This document shows, piece after piece, positions 37,670 through 52,400 of a DNA stretch of 64,000 nt; position 1 is the stretch's first letter; the number at the start of each line of letters is the position of its first letter. The notes beneath the pieces were generated by a model, which was given only the letters and a program-made list of their open reading frames with translations, was not told where the DNA came from and did not search any database. Source of the DNA: Malurus cyaneus samueli (lineage: Eukaryota; Chordata; Aves; Passeriformes; Maluridae); contig CM019214.1 in the NCBI GenBank assembly GCA_009741485.1, positions 24,264,329-24,328,328 of the forward strand, given 5' to 3'. The position numbers and the translations under genes are program-made.

Positions 37670-40483
37670 ACAATTGCCTAGCAAGTTGCATAGATTTTTA
37701 AATGGTATGTATTTTACCTCCAACCATTCCCAGTTATTTCTTTTTGGCTTTTCAAATGCTTTGTTCTTCAATATTGGCACTGTCATAGACTGACAATGTT
37801 AACTAACTGGTGGTAACTAACTTCCTCAATTAATGTTAAGATTTTAAAAAGCAACTTAATTTTTTTTTTAAATTTTTGAGATGGAAAAAAGGCGTTTCTT
37901 AAAAAAATTGTCCAAAATGTTACCAACAGGACAACTCTGCCCAACACTACTCTTTGTGCTAAGAGAGTACACAGAGTTTTAAAAATTCTAATTCATAGAC
38001 CAAAAAAATCCATCACGTGACAAAGATACCATCTCTAGAAAAACAAAGTCCCTGAACCTCACAGTGTTAGAGGCCAAAACATTATCCTGGGTAAATATTT
38101 CTGCACACTCAAACATTTCTTATATTGCTCTTCCTCATGCCAAGAGGCAGAAAGAGCTGTGTTATTGAGAAGAAAACCTCTCTCTTGGGAAGCAGGAGGA
38201 GGAGGGCAAGCAGCAGCAAAGAGGACACTTGTAGCAAGACTAACGTTGTAAAAGCAGAGTATGAGGAGAGGTGACTCCAGTATGTGTGTGCTGTTTCAGA
38301 TCATAGATGTAAATAATTTATCACAGGAAATGGAAAAGCATTCCCCCCTCCATTCACCTCTACTAAAGGGTTTTTCAGATTGCTGAAGAATTCACAAAAT
38401 ATTGGATTGCCTTGTACGAAGAACATGTGATTCAACATAAAATTTAAAGATGAGGATATACAAATACTTTGAGGACTGAAGCAGATGGGTCCAATGGTTG
38501 CTATGTGGCTCAGGTGAAACCCAGGATGGTGGGATTCAGGGCATGTGAGAAACCACACCTTAGTGGAAGGAGTGTGTTTAGTTTTGCTCAGTTTAAAAAT
38601 TCCTGCAGGGTCTCACAGTCCAGTTTAGAGGAAACCTGTCTAAGAGAGGTAAAACAGTTCAAAATTGTAGAAATGTGTGCCAGAGCTTTGACCTACATAT
38701 TAGTATTCACATATACCAAGTCACTGAGGAATGTAATTGATGAAGAAAAATTCTAAAAATACAAATATTCACAGATATGGGTAATCTAGAATGGATTTTT
38801 ATTAACTTTAATTTGCCCTCTGGGAGTAATGAAAACAATTTCTGATGATACACTTCATAAAGTGAAGTTATTCAATTTAGGTAGGAATGGTGGAAAGTGC
38901 TTAGCCTTTGGCCTTGTGCCAATACATTTCAGCTGTGTAATTATCTCAGGATAACCTTATACCTTCAAAACGTTATTTACTCATTATAAAATGTCATGAG
39001 CAGGAGTTGTGATCAAACCAATGGGATATTACAAATCCTTCAATTACCTCTCAAATCACAAAGGTGAGGACTGTGCAAGACATTGAGCTAATCCCCCCTC
39101 CACAAATTCAAAGAAGAAAAAAACCACATTAACTGAATCTTTATTATTTTAAAAGTTTGAAAATTACCAAATTAATTTTATTTACTTTCATTTAATTTCA
39201 CTTTTTTCTTGAACTAGTGGTCACAAATATAAAGAGGGTATCAGCAGCAGAGCATCTGCTCTGCTGAAGGCTTCTGTCATCAGACCCCAACAAGGGGCCG
39301 CAAGCCCTACAAAATTTTGGCTGGAGAAATGGGCTCATAGGGAAGATTCAGATGAGTTTCAACACCAAGGTGTGGGGGAGGGTGTTTCCAGCTCTCCATC
39401 TTTTCCAATACTATTACATTTATCATAAGAAATGGACCAGGTTTGACATACTAACTTTTGTAGTCAGGTGATGAAAGGAGCTACTTTAATATCTCAGAAC
39501 TACTTTGGCTCTGTGGCTCAGATGAAATCCAGCAACTACAGCAGCACTGCCCTCAATGTTTATGTATTACTTGGGTTTCTCTGTAACAAAGTCTGTGCAA
39601 GAAGCTTTTGAAACGAAAGTGGCACTGCTGCCCTACAGCCCAATGAAAGTAATGAGAATCAGAAAAGTAATTCATATTAATGAAAAATTTTGCCATATTA
39701 TACAGAATTTACTTAATCAGAAAAAGATGAGCTTTCAAATAGCGGTCACTTTGAACAACTGTGCAACTGAATGGAGTCTTCAAAGAGCTTATGGTTCCTG
39801 GAACAGAGTAAATCAGTTCTTTCTATGCATTAGTTCTTTGAAGGGCAGAGAACAGCACAGAGCACACACAACAAGAAACAAAAAAGTATCAGTAGGGAGG
39901 CTGCAGGAATAGATAAGGTCTATTTATTAGGTCTTTCTTACCCAAATGTTTGTAAACTGCCAAAACTACAGGGATTTTACAGAGAACATGTATTATTACA
40001 TCAGACAGCCAACATGAAATGAAGCATGAATCATTGAAACACAACACAAAGCAGTCTGATCAGCATTAAATCACGTTACTGATGGAAAGTGACTTCAACC
40101 ACCCATGAACAGAAAACTTCTTTCAGATATCTACTGCTTGGATTGTATCATTGCTGTTAGAAAGCATATAAAAGCTAATGAGAAAACCTTTCAAGCCCTG
40201 ACACTCAACACAGAGCAGCCAAAGGCACTGAAAGCCCCACACCTATCATTTCAGTAATCACCCCAGGCCCATCACACTTTATCTTTGTTTTGTCTTGTGT
40301 ACTGCAATGCCATTTGGAGAAATACATCTACTCTGGTTATCTTGGCAGGAGAAGGGGGGGAACGTGGAGCTGTGTTTTGTTTGTGGGCTTGGTATTTCAG
40401 TAGCTGGGGAGGGAGACAAGCATTACTTGATTTGAACAACTGATTGCTAAGCAGCTTTGGAAGCATGTTTTCACAAGGTTGGA

Positions 40484-40499
40484 TTTTTTTTTTTTTTTT
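40484..40499. repeat. T16 homopolymer
   Basis: Sixteen T in a row in presumed intronic sequence, with no associated element recognised. Confidence 0.9.
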
Positions 40500-43400
40500 G
40501 GTGTTTTTACTCTGCCCTTGACTGGTGAGCAAAAGATCTATCAATGCTGAAATAAATTACTACACATGTAAGTGCTGATCAAAGCATCAGGAGATGCCAT
40601 GACCCTGGGGATTAACTGAACACTGAAAAGAGGCTCCAAACACACAGCACACCAGAGATGTGTACAGGAAAGGTTGACAGGAGCAGCAAATACAGTGACA
40701 GGAATTGATGAATACTAATCCCTGCTGAACACAGCTATGAAAAAAAAAAATCCAGCAGCATAAACTGACAAGAACTCAACCCCAACTCAAGGAACTCATC
40801 CTTTTATTGACTCTTCCATCATTTCTCTACAGGATAAGTCAGTACTTAGTAGATTTGATATGATCAATCAGTCCCAAGTTCATCAGTAAACAAACCTAGA
40901 CAACTACAAATGGGATGTTCATATTAATATCTATTCTATTTTAGAAACAAATTTAGTACAAACATTTAAAAGAAAACGTTGCCAGCTGCAACACTACCAG
41001 TGGCAGTGAGAGCTTCCAACCTGGCAAGGAAACAAGATGCCAGACTTTCCCTGTTTGTTAAAAAAGAGGGTTCATTTTCAGTTACTGATAGGAGGTGCAA
41101 AGATCACATTTGCCTGAACCCCTTGCTCCCTTTTCCCCCAGAGATATCCTAGTTCCAAGCAAACCCCATGACTGCCCACCTATCTAAAGCACTCAGCACC
41201 CTAGGACTGAACAGCTGCCAACAAAGCCTCTTGCAAATTTAGCACTTAGTGCTTCATTACTCTGGCTGAAGTGATGTTTGTTTTTAAAAAGATGCCCACC
41301 ACCAGCAGAAGATCACAGCAGAAATCATCAATAGCTGATTCATGCAGTCACATACTGATATGAGTAACGAGCTTGAAAAATCCTGTCCTCTACTCTCTTC
41401 ACCAACACACAGCACAGTATCCAAGCACTCCAACAAACACCAGTTTAAATCTCCTAATACTCTTAAGATCCCACAGCATACTACTGTCAACTATTTTCCA
41501 GTTCAGGCGACCCTCTTTTCCACAGATTTGCCACTTCTTATTTTAGAATTAAGTAACTGCCATGGAGCATGTATTCATTAAAGTTAAAAGCTTTCTAAGG
41601 ATCCTGTCTGAAAAAGCAGAAATTCTGCTACAGAATGCTTTATGACATTTTCTCCTTAAGAATTCATTAAGGGTGTGGCTTCTTTTCAACCAGTGCTTAC
41701 TCACTTGTAAACAGAGTGCAGTGAACTGAGGAAGTTAATGGAGATGTTCATATGCAAAGCCCATACAGATATTGCTCAACAGCATTTTGAGAACTCATTT
41801 TAGTTATTCCAAACACACGTCCCAGAGTCAGCTTAAAGACTTAATCAAGCATTAAGTCTCAGACTGTTAGCATTAATGAAAGGCACAGGGTTGGATAGTG
41901 CTGGCTATACAAATTCACTGGAATGCCAGTCACACCATGCCATGAAGGGCAGAATTTGCGACAGACTTGAATAACTAAAAAGAACATGGAAGAGTATTCT
42001 CAGACTTCAGACTGGTCCATCTCACATTATAATTAATGATTAAATATTCACTGATTTAATTTCAGAAACGTCAGCAAATCTGTAGCTAGGAGAAATCCTT
42101 CACCCCATCACACACATCTTTCAAAAATCAGAACTATGCCACTGCCTTTGAAGGCAACTTCTCCAACTGCAATTGCTAGTAAGTGAAATCAGGTATATCA
42201 GAAGGAGGAAGGCATGAAGCAAGTCTGTGTCTCTGAGTATCATAAGCACAGGGAAGAATCTAGAGAGTGAGATAGATCCTGGTGATCTCTTCATCAAACA
42301 TTCTCACCACAATGGTGAGACAGGAACAGGCAAACACAGCCCAAGAATGAACCATAGTACACTTGGATGGTCTCTGACTCAGAGATTTATTATATCCTGC
42401 AGGCAATAGCCATGGAAGACTCAGCCATAGAGAAGCCCCATTTCCTAAACTACACAAATTAGCTAAGGAAGCATGAGATTGTCCATGGTAGAGACAAAGC
42501 ACAGCACATTTTACCCTCAAAACTGTCCAGTTTTGGACAGTAAATTCTACTTCCTCTTCCCCGAATTATCACGCATGAGCAAGAATCCATTTCAGTTGTT
42601 TCTCATTCATGAACCCAATTGTGCTATTTAGAACCTCCTCATTGTCAGTTATCTCTGCCTTCAACAAGCAAGACAGAAGGAAAATCGTTTACCTCAAGGA
42701 AAGAAAGCAGGAAAACTGCTTATTTCAAGTGGTCGCTACTCCAAACCTTCCCTGAGGAGAATTACTGATACCATGTTTCAGGCAATGCTCAGTGCCACTA
42801 CCTATTTTATATCCTAGTACTTTCCTAGAAGAAATTCTGTTCATCTGCCATAGAAGCCAATATCTTCAGATGGAGGATGAGGAAAACTAACAACTGGTTT
42901 TCATCCCATTTCCCTAAAGTAATCAGACCACCGTCAGACCTAAGAGTAAGAAAGACTGAGTGGATTCCAACCACTGATCCTTCTCACAGAATGGTGCCAC
43001 CACCCCTTTTGATATTCTGCACATCTTCCAAACCTACCCAGTGATGATATGGTATGTGATAATCAGGGACACAGAAACTGAGGCATTTCTTTTAGAAAGG
43101 AACTGAATGGGAAACAGGTAGAAAATTACAGATTGATCTATTTTAATTTTTATTGGAAAATACTTTTGTTGTAGTGTAAAACTTCCCAGTTAAATGTGGA
43201 GCTGAGAAGAAATCTCTGGAAAAGATCCTGAAAGATCAGCTGAAAGACATCTGTGGATTACTCATGTTATTTACTGGATATGGAAAAAGAAACTGGAAAT
43301 TTTCAGGAAAGAGGTCTTCTCACAGAAGAAAGAAGTGCAAATGCTATTTCATGAGTATGAAATTCATGTCAGTTTTAAGAACAAAGTGGGTTTGCTTCTA

Positions 43401-46400
43401 TTTTAAGAGAAATTACTTTATTTTCCTTTTGATTCAGCCTGATAAGTCATTTTTACATTATCTGACAACACACGCTTGACTGAAAATTAAACAAATTATA
43501 GCAGCTAAGATTTCATCAATTAGGTTTAGTTGCATCTGATTAATATATCAATAAATTGAGATTTTAAAGTGAAGGACAAAAAAATACAATCACACTGGCT
43601 GATAACGACACAAGGAAATGCCTTACTTGGAACCTGGAGTAAATGAATTAATGAGAAAGAAAGGATTCTAGCTCCAAAAGGATTTCCCTGCTACAGATAT
43701 GTAGAAGCAGCCCAGTACCGTTCCTTCTAATTACGACATCATGCGTGATATTATGTCCAAAGACCAGTGGCTCACCATCACTTTAATGGATGATTGATCA
43801 CCTTTTGAAATGGACACCAGAATTTAAAGCCTGACATTTCTACATTAAAAGGAGTTTTCTATTAGTTGGATTGAACTGGTATCTCTGATAAATGAACATT
43901 CCATGAAAATCAACTGAACAGAAGGATAAACAATACACAATACTAAAAAAAAAAAAAAGCTAATGTTAAACTTTCCTAAGAATAAAACACCCATAATACA
44001 ATTCAAGATCCCAAGGAAAAGCAAAGTAGTGAGAAAATATCTTAAAATGTGTTAGAGACACTGGTGAGCAAGCATGTCAAACTGCTTTAAGGTATTTTGC
44101 AGGCTGTATGTCTTTGGAAAAAAAAACCCCACTACAGACAACTGCAGACAGTTGTGAAAGTAAATCTTGATCTACGCCCTGAGCCAAAATCTTGTGCCAA
44201 TCTGATTCCTTTAACAGGCAGCTCAGCTGAGTCCACTCTGGAAAACCACACCAAGCAGCCAACTCATGCCAACCACTGTAACCTTTAATTGAAGCAATTT
44301 GTTGTGATGCACAAGTCCATTTTTTTTTTCAATTGTTCCTTTACATTTAAGCTGCAACTTTGTAGAAATGAGAATACATGTAGATAATGAAGGCTGGAGT
44401 AGTTCTCATACTAATTTACAGTATAGTCTTGCTTCTTCCTACCTTCCACCCCTTCTTTTCTTCATTTACATTGTTGCATTTTGAAACCGCCTCTCACAAA
44501 GCATCACAACCAGGAGGAGCACTCTGCAAGCTAAGGTAACTGGTGTTGGAAGGCATGCAGCATCACTTTTACCATTTAAACTGATTCTTTTCTACCACGT
44601 AGATATCTCAAAATATTTTACATGCATTTCTGTATTGCCCTCCTTTTCTCTTCCTCTCTGAAACCTTGTGGTTTGATTTAACCCCAGTTCAAATGTCATC
44701 CCTCACCTCTACTATCTATTCCCCATAACAAAGAATACAAAATGAAAGGCCCTGTAGAACTGAAGCTGACCACTCCATCACTTAGTAGTCCTCCTACTTA
44801 ATTTACTAATTTGAGAAATTCTAGTAATGTTAATCTTAGGGATTAAGAGCAGAACAGACATATTATAACAGGGATTTCCAGACAGAAATCCCTCTGGCAC
44901 CATCACTCTAATTTTAGTTACTATTTTTGTCTTCCACTGCATGCCCAGAACAATAAATGTACTTTGATCTATCTGGTCTTTCACATCTGTAACTTTTCCT
45001 AAATAACAGAGAACATGGATTCTGGGTGTCTTGCTAGGCATATAGGATTGACATTTATTCTTTTGGAAAGCTCTCCAGCAACAAGCAATGGGATTTTCTT
45101 TATCCCATTAATTCAACAGCAAATTACTTCCAGAAGTCCTGATCTTCTCTCCCACATATACATCATGATATTTCTCATTCCAGCTGGAGAACTGGAAGTA
45201 CTAAAGAAAGACATGGATATCATACACTGGTAATCAAGGTGCTGATTTGTAATTCTAGGATTTTCTAAATCCTATTGTTTCATATTGTAAATTACATTAG
45301 AAAAAAAAAAAGAAAGAATAAGGAGATAATTACAATGACACAACTTTAAACGGTTATATTAGTTAGTAAGTACTTTGGCATTTTCATTACTATCTCTCCA
45401 ACAACAGTAAACATATCAGCTTCAGAAAAACAAAAGGAGTTATACATATTAATGCCACAGCTGAGATTAATTACCTTGATTACCTCTGCCAGGCATTTCA
45501 GAGATGCTTTGAGACACATTCTCTACATTACATTTAATAGTTTCCTGCTTCCACTCAGAAAAGCTTCAGTTGGCCAAAGATGATCTTGTCTGACAGAATC
45601 TTAATTCTGGTAAAACACTTATGACCTACAATCCATTATTTTTTCTAATTTCAAGTAGAAACTACAAGGTCGTCCTTCTGAGCAGGATTCCTATCTCACT
45701 TTGTCTGTCCTACTTCCTCCAAAAACCTGATAGACATCACTGTTGAGATCATAATTTAATCCTGCAATTCTTGTGATCTTCTACCACAGCATGTTAACTC
45801 TATTCCCTTCGACATCAAAGCACAAGAATTCCTCAGAATTTGCTTTCCTTAACCGTGTTTCTAAGGTATAATCAGGGGGCCAAGTTCAGATAGCACTTAA
45901 AAGGACAAGTGGCTTGAACAGTTGCACCCATGCCACCTACATGAAATACTAATTGCTTCCTGCCCCAAAAGGGCACCAGTGAGCACCACTGGGATGCCTG
46001 AATTCATGTAATGAGGTCCAGAGTCAACGTGACAGTCCAGACACACATGTGCAGCTCTTGTTTGCTAACAATTCATAAAGGCAGAATTGCAAATACCCAT
46101 TTTTCAGGATGAACATGGTACACTTTTAAAATAAAAACCAATAGAAAGAGCTACATGTGAGGAAGTAAGAAGAGAAAAGCAGCAAGGACTTGTGCATGCA
46201 TATGGAGAACCACTAGCAAAAAGATCACAGAGGAGGAGAAATGGATCTTCAGATCACTTCTTATTTAGCAACCATATGGTGAAAACCTCCAGGAAATTCT
46301 AGCAATATCGTTTCTAAGAAAGTAACATCTATAGAACCAACATTATACTAGCACAGATCGAGCAGGCATTTAATTAGTGTGACATCAGCCGAACACACCC

Positions 46401-49400
46401 AGCTGCATTCCAGACACCCTCTGTGAAAAGTGTGGGTGGCCGGGTGCAGATTAATTCAACAGATAATGCAGTGATCTACTCAAATGCTACAAATGTTTAC
46501 TAAGCAACCAAAAGACATTGCCACACAGCCAAAGTTCCAGGCTGTGTCACCACAGTGGCACAGTGGCTCACAACAGGCACCGAGCAAAGCCAGCCTCACA
46601 AAGTGATCCATTTTTCAATAGCGCCCATACAAAACTCATTTTTATCCTTCACCTGCACCTCTGATAGTCTCCAACAGTGGAATGAAGAGTCAGTGAGCAT
46701 GAGGAAAAAAAAATAGTTTAAAAGAGTAGATCTACAGTGAATCACTGTCAAATCCACTGCAAATACAGTTCTGCTGTTCAATGCCTGATTCCCCAGCATG
46801 AACATCATATTAGCATACACAATGAAGGATGGCAAGCAAATAAATCCAGAATTAACAAAACAGAAAATCTCATTAATAAAAAAGTCTTCCTTTTGGGGGA
46901 ACTTTCACGCTCTTCTAATTCCTGTTATTTTTTCTTCAATAAAACTTTAGCTAATAGCTTTTTATTTATTATTGATAAAAATTAAATACTTCATAACATA
47001 ATGAACAGGCTACTCACATCTTATAAAATACACCCTCCAATACAACCATTCAGCTGATTTGAATCCTTTGGTTTTTACTGCCCATGAACTTTTAGGCACA
47101 TGTTCAGTTGCACTTCTCACTCCTGGCTGTCTACAAGGCTCTTAGGAAAAGGCTGGAAGTCCTCAGGTGCTGCATGGACCTTTTTCTGCAGGTATCAAGT
47201 CACTTCACAAAGATAAGTGGTTTTATGATCTCCATTTGGCATGGGAAAAATAAGGTAGATTAAATAATTTTTTTAACCTAGCAGAACCAGGACTTCTGTG
47301 ATATCTAATCTTGTTCCTACACTTTAGAAACAAGAGAGCTGAGGATACAGAAACTGCATTCCTGGGTGAGCTTCTAACAAGACCAGTGCCTAGATAGAAC
47401 TTGGTTCCTTATCTAGGTAGGAAAAACTTCTACAGAAATGGCACTCATAAAATCGGAGATTTCATGTAGTTTTCAACATATGAACTGCAGTAATCTATTG
47501 AATTATGCTGAAATCTGTGAGCAGGTAATTTATTTCATGTTTTCCACTTTTCTAATTTTTTGTTAATACACAATTTCTGCAAGCTGGTTTGAAGGCCAGT
47601 GGGTGGGGGAGGTGTTTTGGAGGTGTTCAATTCAGCAATATCACAGCATTTAGGGATATGGACAATCCCTTTCCAAATTTCTTTTCTTTCATTGATCTGC
47701 AGTACATTTTTAACTTGCCAACTGGGACAATGGTGACGAACTGGCTCACCAGTTCCACTGCTTCCCCAGTGTGTGGGAATCATCTCACATGACTTCAACT
47801 GCCTCACTTTTAGATAAATAATTTAAGGGAACTACCAGAACAGGGACCAGAACACAGACAGGTGCCAATACACTCCAGCTGGAGAATCACACCAGAACAT
47901 GTTGCAGCTTGAAATGCTCATCTAAGCCATGAGGTAAGCAGTGCTCTTCTGCCCTAACATGCATCACATGCTTGCACAAAAACAGTTCTGTGAATGTCTC
48001 TTTAACATCCATTCTCTGTCAACACTACACACACCATCCCAGAGCATCCTTAGTTCATTCTGAAGTGACACACAATATATTGCAGTATTACCAATGCAGC
48101 CCTCCATCAAATAGATGTTCTCTGCTTGTTTAATCAAACGTTGACAGACACTCACCTACATCCACTTCATCCAGAAAAATGTTTTGTACATAGCATAAAT
48201 TTCCCTACTTGATTTACAATTGGTTACACATCATTCCTTTTGTAAGTACTGAGAAGGGCACAGCTTTTTCTGATAATCCAAAATGCAATTCTACTTAGAA
48301 AAAGGCCTTTTTATGAAAAAAAAATTAAGAAAGGAAAAAAGGTGGGAGATTATTAACAGCAAGAAGGCATTCTTCACAGAAACTAAATGTCCAAATGAAG
48401 AAACACAAATACATTTAAGTTAAATATATGAATACCAAATCATGAATCCCACCCCGCAAATATTCAAGAAGAAACTTCCAAAAGGAAGTTTCTCATAACT
48501 GAGAGTCAAATATTTTCATTCATTTTCATTTAGGGAGAAAAATTTTGGCATTGTGAAGTTAATAAATTATCAGATAAAATAAAACTTACACTCATAACTA
48601 TGACCATGGCATAAAGAACATGAGCATTCTGCTTGTGTTCAGTGTCAAAGAGTTTGAAAGACATTCCCAAGCTAAAATCCACCTTCAGAGAAGCTCTGAT
48701 GTGCCCATCTCAAACAGAAGTGTTAAAATAAGTGGTTACAAAACAGACAAAATAGACAGTAATAAAATTCAGCAGAAACAGAAGGTACTCATTCAATTTT
48801 GAAGCAACTGAAGGTTAAACAGCTGATCCAGTACCTGTGGTGAATAACCTCTCATCAGCCTTGCCACCCACAGCCACCCAATTGGCAAATGCCTCGGAGG
48901 AGAAGCAGAGACCCAAAGACTGAACCAACCCTGTGCCAGTCAACATAGCTGATGCTTTAACAAAAATGTAGAAGACACCTGGGCAGCTATAACAGGTTGG
49001 GACACTGCCAACAAAGATTTTGTAAAGAGAGAGACAGGTCAAGTCTGGCCAAGTGGGCCTTTGGCCTGTATGGGGCTGTGATCTGACCCAGTGTGCTTTT
49101 CTTATGTAAAGGTGATACCATAATATGCACTGTAGAACACCACACACATTGTCTACCTCTGATATAATCATAGGTGTTCACAAATGTATTTCATCAGCCC
49201 AATCTGGCTTCTAACAGGAAAGCAGGGTTCTCTTAATTCCCTATCTCAAATAAAGGTCCTCACAGTGCTATTTGTCACTTGAACTTCAGGTTTTGCTGAG
49301 TTGGCAAATATGCGGTAGAATGAAGAAAATAAGTTCACTGGCAAAAGGATTTTTAGAAACATTTTGAGTTGTTTGCTTAAATACTGGCTCTCTAACGCCT

Positions 49401-52400
49401 CCAAGAAGACAGATAAGATTAAATGTCTAATTACGTAAGTTTCAGCTCAGAAAATGCAGGTAAAAATTAATTAAGTTGGGTGAGAAGGTGATAATATATT
49501 CACCACCTAGTAGTGTTAATGATACTAATTCTCAAAAATGGTAATTTACTTGGTATTAGCGAATTCGTATCATTTCTCTACAGTATCACTTACAATTCCA
49601 CATTCACAGCGAGAGAAACAGCAAGACAACACAAACCTTGAAAGAACTCTAATTATCTCTACTTAAAATGGATTATTCTGAGAAAGATTAGAATATTTCT
49701 TTGCCACAAGACAAAAAGAAGTTGCGCACAAAGTCAAGCTGTGCAAGAAGGCACTGTCGCTGATTTGTGTCGTTTGTAGACACAGCATGTCTGCTGTGAT
49801 TTGTCAAAACTCATTTTTCATTTTACAGATTGAGCAATACTGAGGTTTTGGTGTTTTTCCCAGGCTCTTGGGCAACAGTTGGGCTTCCTTCTCATCAGTG
49901 AAGACCAATACTAACAGTTTCATGGCAAGTTACATCTCTGATGCCTACAAAGGCTCTCCCTAATTAGCCAGGCCAAATGACAATCCCAATGGAAGCCACA
50001 GATAATAAATCCACATCATCTTTTAGCTGCAGTGCAATAATCACCAAGTGGCTTTAGACATGTATTTTCATTATTTTCATATTTATAATTCCAGATTCTT
50101 CACAGCTAGATATTAGGGCCCATTAATATTAGGATCCTATGGGCAATAGAAGGAGACTGCAGAGGTGCCAGGAAAAATGGACTTTACTAAAGTCTCCGAG
50201 GAAAACCAATGTTTCTCTTTTTTTGACATTTTGGCACAGAACTCACAGGTCTCTTGGGGTTACACAGGTCTGTTCCAAACTGATATCAGCTTTAACACTG
50301 ACCTCCATGTGGCATCTGATATGCAGCCTTACAAGCTAAAGACACTTAAAACTTTTTTATCAAGTTCTCTCCACTCTTGATTTTGAATCTTAAGAAATTA
50401 CTTAAAGCTCCTATTTGTTATATCCTAGTTGCGGACTCCTGTGTATTACAGGAAGAAAAAACCAAAAAAGTGAAGTCCTTTTGTGTTGAAGGAAAGATTA
50501 GTCACGAACTTAAAATAAATGAAACTGGCTCTAAGGTAAATTCAACTTAATTGATAGCTGGTTTCCCAACTAGAAGAGCTGAAGAGCGAGTTATGACTGA
50601 TGTGGATAATTTGTTCATTTCCGTTTACAGCAAAATGCAAATCTACTTCTTCAAAGTTCTGCTTTACAGATGTTAGAAATTGCTCATTCAATGCATTTGT
50701 GAAACTGAGAAATTCCAAACTACTACTGTTGTTACTTATTGAACTTAGTATAATGTGGTTCTGATTTAATAATCAAATTGAGTAATTAGAAAATCTAAAA
50801 TTAAGCTAGGTATGCAAGCACTTCCTTTCTTGACTACAGTTTCTGTGAGTAGCCATAGCTTAATTTCTTTCAACAGGCCCTAATCATTTACTGCTAACTA
50901 ACAGTTAGTTAGTTAGGCTCTTCTCATAAGCCTCATTAGTGCCTCTAATTTCTTCGATTTTTCCTCATTTCCCACTCGTATTTGGTCAAAACAAAGGATG
51001 GGGGGGAGACGTTTTTAGCAGCCTTTTGCTTCCATTGTCCTAAATTCCCATATTAGAGAGAACTGAAAGTTATTAATGGTAATTTTGAAAGCTTTCCTTT
51101 GGAAATAACTGAGCAAACATCTATGATATATAGATACTGATACATCAAAACGCTAACAGATGAGGGATTTCTATGCCAAAGGTAAAGCCATTACTTTGTA
51201 GCATCACTTTTGTTATGTTTCACATTGGTAATGAAACATAGCCCAGCATACCACTAATGATCTGATCTGACATGGCATGGCTCACTTCCAGACTTCTGAC
51301 TGAGAATTAGTAACTTTTGGAGCTCTACTGGTGCACGTAAGCACCTCTTTCTCTGAATCAAAGAGAGAGCTCCAAAGTTCTTACCACTGTTCTATTTATT
51401 TCTCTGCCTCTGCATTTTGTGCTGCTGAATCTGACCAGGCCAGCAAGGCTGACCATCTACACAGTGCTGAAGGTAAAAAAATGGAACAGAGAGGTTCAGA
51501 TGTTTCTACTGAAAAATTACCTCAATTTCTTTCTTCCTAAGGGCATCTCTCATAGTTGCTGCTGTTTTCCCCAAATTTACCTTTACAGGTGGTCATTATC
51601 TAACAAAAGCACCTTTATTGTGACACTATCTCAATAATTCCTTTCCACTTCAGCAACAAAGTCAGCGCAGCTCCAGTGGGGTCACAGGGACCTAAAGGGT
51701 CACTACAGCACAATTCTGATAAAAGGCATCAATCAGGGATTTCTAGGGTCTTTGAACATGGTTAACTGTGCTGAGAGCCCACTGTCCCTACCCAGTGTAC
51801 ATCCACAAAAGAGTGCACACTGGTCCATGGGATCAAAATGCCAGAACACTCGCTCTCCCAGCTTCTGCTGTTAATAGAAAAGGCAGAATCGTTTTAGAGA
51901 AGCCAGAACCCCAGGTTTCCCATCCTTCCCACACACACAAAGCTAATCCAGAGTATGCTATCATGTCACCATACCATCATCTCAAGCTGCAGGCTTTGTA
52001 AGAAAGCTACACAAACTCATGTGGTACCAGACTCCTCTCTGTCAAATCCTTTTCAACAAATTGTAAAAAATACAAAATGGATTGCACCCTTCCAGGATCG
52101 AGACAACCAGATATGACATTTCTGACTCACCAGTAGGATTATTACATTGACAGACAATAGTCCTGGACTCGCATGAAAACGGATTAAAACTATTTATAGC
52201 TAAAAAATAGGCTGGGCAAGGAAGTTTCTTACATGGACATTTCCCCTTTTGAGATAAGACATCTCCGTGCCATGTAATCCCTAAATTCTGAGTCCATGTG
52301 ATTTACCAGATTTATTTCTGGGCCTCTTTTGAACAGTCCATCAGGTTTGCATGGTTGGGAGCAACAACAATGGTCTGAAAATTAACTACAAACTTCATTC

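Noticed and set aside
44930..44960. Minus-strand LGMQ peptide resembling the CTP synthase GVCLGMQ nucleophile motif
   Set aside because: The flanking residues are IV-LGMQ-WK with no catalytic Cys, so it is a chance match.
45440..45520. Possible minus-strand exon with a GAG|gtaatc donor
   Set aside because: Translation (around MCLKASLKCLAE) does not match CTPS2 and there is no good acceptor at the expected distance.
48815..49171. 118-codon minus-strand frame considered as a CTPS2 exon or transposon piece
   Set aside because: It does not match any CTP synthase segment, and no repeat family was recognised.
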